Shown here: positions 63,271 through 64,000 of the stretch, one piece after another | Layout of the letters: each line of letters begins with the position of its first letter | Numbering within the stretch: the stretch's first letter is position 1 | Source of the DNA: Celeribacter naphthalenivorans | Lineage (GTDB): Bacteria; Pseudomonadota; Alphaproteobacteria; Rhodobacterales; Rhodobacteraceae | NCBI RefSeq assembly: GCF_020524585.1 | Contig: NZ_JAIVLK010000005.1 | Coordinates: forward strand, 248,001-312,000 | Length of the DNA: 64,000 nucleotides | Direction: 5' to 3' | Made by a program: the position numbers and the translations under genes | Notes under the pieces: model-generated | The model's database searches: none | Told to the model about the DNA's origin: nothing | What the model saw: the letters and a program-made list of their open reading frames with translations, nothing else

Positions 63271-64000
63271 TTAGTCCATCGCTTTGAAGTTCAAAGCAAC
63301 CCCGTCCTTGATGCCGGAGAACCAGCGGGCGGTGACTTTTTTCGTCTTGGTGTAGAATTTGAACGCGTCGGGCCCGTATTGGTCGAGATCGCCAAAGGCG
63401 GATTTTTTCCAGCCGCCGAAGGAGAAATAGGACAGCGGCACAGGGATCGGGAAGTTGATGCCGACCATGCCCACATCGACACGGGCGGCAAAATCCCGCG
63501 CGGTGTCGCCATCGGCGGTGTAGATCGCGGTGCCGTTGCCATATTGGTTGTCGAGAATGAGGTTGAGCGCGTCCTCATAGCTGTCCATCCGCACGGTGGA
63601 GAGCACCGGGCCGAAGACCTCTTCCTTATAGATGTCCATGTCCGGGGTGACGTTGTCAAAGAGCGTCGGGCCGACGAAATAGCCATTCTCATAGCCCTGG
63701 ATTTTCATGCCGCGGCCATCGGTCAAAAGCGTCGCGCCCTGATCGACACCGGCGGTGATGAGGCTCTCGATGCGCTCTTTGGCCTGCGCGGTGATCACCG
63801 GGCCGTAGTCCGTGTCCTCGCCTGCGGTGTAGGGGGCCACTTTGAGCTTTTCGATCTTCGGCACCAGCTTTTCGATCAGGCGATCTGCGGTTTCCTTGCC
63901 CACCGGCACGGCGACGGACACGGCCATGCAGCGTTCGCCAGCGGCACCAAACCCGGCCCCGACCAGCGCGTCGGCGGCCTTATCGAGATCGGCGTCGGGC
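63271..64000 (-). CDS. mmsA: Methylmalonate-semialdehyde dehydrogenase (acylating), C-terminal part
   Basis: A CoA-acylating aldehyde dehydrogenase of valine and propionate breakdown, running off the right edge; about 243 C-terminal residues are visible. The catalytic cysteine is in FGAAGERCMAVS near the edge, and EEVFGPVLS and NGTAIYTADGDTARDFAARVDVGMVGIN follow in the standard order. The final WFSGIKDG is typical of MmsA rather than other aldehyde dehydrogenases. Confidence 0.93.
   Translation of the reverse strand, partial: PDADLDKAADALVGAGFGAAGERCMAVSVAVPVGKETADRLIEKLVPKIEKLKVAPYTAGEDTDYGPVITAQAKERIESLITAGVDQGATLLTDGRGMKIQGYENGYFVGPTLFDNVTPDMDIYKEEVFGPVLSTVRMDSYEDALNLILDNQYGNGTAIYTADGDTARDFAARVDVGMVGINFPIPVPLSYFSFGGWKKSAFGDLDQYGPDAFKFYTKTKKVTARWFSGIKDGVALNFKAMD

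Overview
The window is a single stretch of high-GC alphaproteobacterial DNA. Gene content and protein style point to the Rhodobacterales (the Roseobacter/Celeribacter-like part of Rhodobacteraceae): the tatB-tatC / DUF815 / LysM-LytM / pcm / surE neighbourhood, DUF1127 and GapR-type small proteins, a SelD fused to a flavoprotein, an nnrS-nnrU-nor-nirK denitrification block and a complete Paracoccus-type sox cluster. I see no insertion sequence, prophage, CRISPR array or rRNA. There is one tRNA gene. Gene density is about 90 percent, and long antisense open frames are shadows caused by GC-rich codon use.

Layout. Positions 1-6.8 kb: end of the Tat translocase genes, an AAA+ DUF815 protein, a catalytically degenerate LysM/LytM lipoprotein, pcm-surE, a VOC protein and an SDR. 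Positions 6.8-17.4 kb, mostly minus strand: housekeeping genes purF, cvpA, radA, a four-bp-overlap chain alr-mlaE-mlaF-pqiA, dnaB, and pyrC-pyrE. Positions 17.6-25.2 kb: the urease genes ureDAB-(LprI-like)-ureC and then ureEFG, split by a DUF1127 gene and a minus-strand pair of mutually homologous unknown genes. Positions 26.9-29.4 kb: 5-oxoprolinase genes pxpBCA. Positions 29.5-35.2 kb: GapR-like protein, a HELTH metallopeptidase-like protein, a low-GC unknown gene, a sulfotransferase-like protein, an iron-type ABC permease, tRNA-Thr(UGU), and a low-GC secreted protein.

Positions 35.3-45.8 kb form a partial denitrification island. On the minus strand norC-norB-norQ-norD is followed by two very small membrane proteins, nnrS and nnrU. 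On the plus strand are a DUF1858 protein, pseudoazurin, copper nitrite reductase nirK and nirV, with the regulator nnrR between them. Both divergent promoters carry a perfect TTGCG-N4-CGCAA box. These genes would take nitrite to nitric oxide and nitric oxide to nitrous oxide; no nitrous oxide reductase is present here. Positions 46.4-51.0 kb: mnmH and a fused selD (selenouridine modification of tRNA) and a glycerate 2-kinase.

Positions 51.0-61.7 kb are a full thiosulfate-oxidation cluster: soxT-soxR-(HbpS/GlcG)-soxS on the minus strand, divergent from soxVWXYZABCD. ATTC-N8-GAAT inverted repeats lie in the soxS/soxV (one mismatch), soxW/soxX and soxB/soxC gaps and probably bind the ArsR-type SoxR repressor. 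A DUF302 / Crp-Fnr / DUF2892 group follows, and the window ends inside a methylmalonate-semialdehyde dehydrogenase gene. Together the last 29 kb describes an organism that can burn reduced sulfur and respire nitrite/NO.

No wholly new multi-gene system can be proven from sequence alone. The best candidates for undescribed biology are the paralogous unknown pair inside the urease locus, the third putative SoxR operator before soxC, the LprI-like gene embedded between ureB and ureC, and the small membrane proteins of the nor operon.
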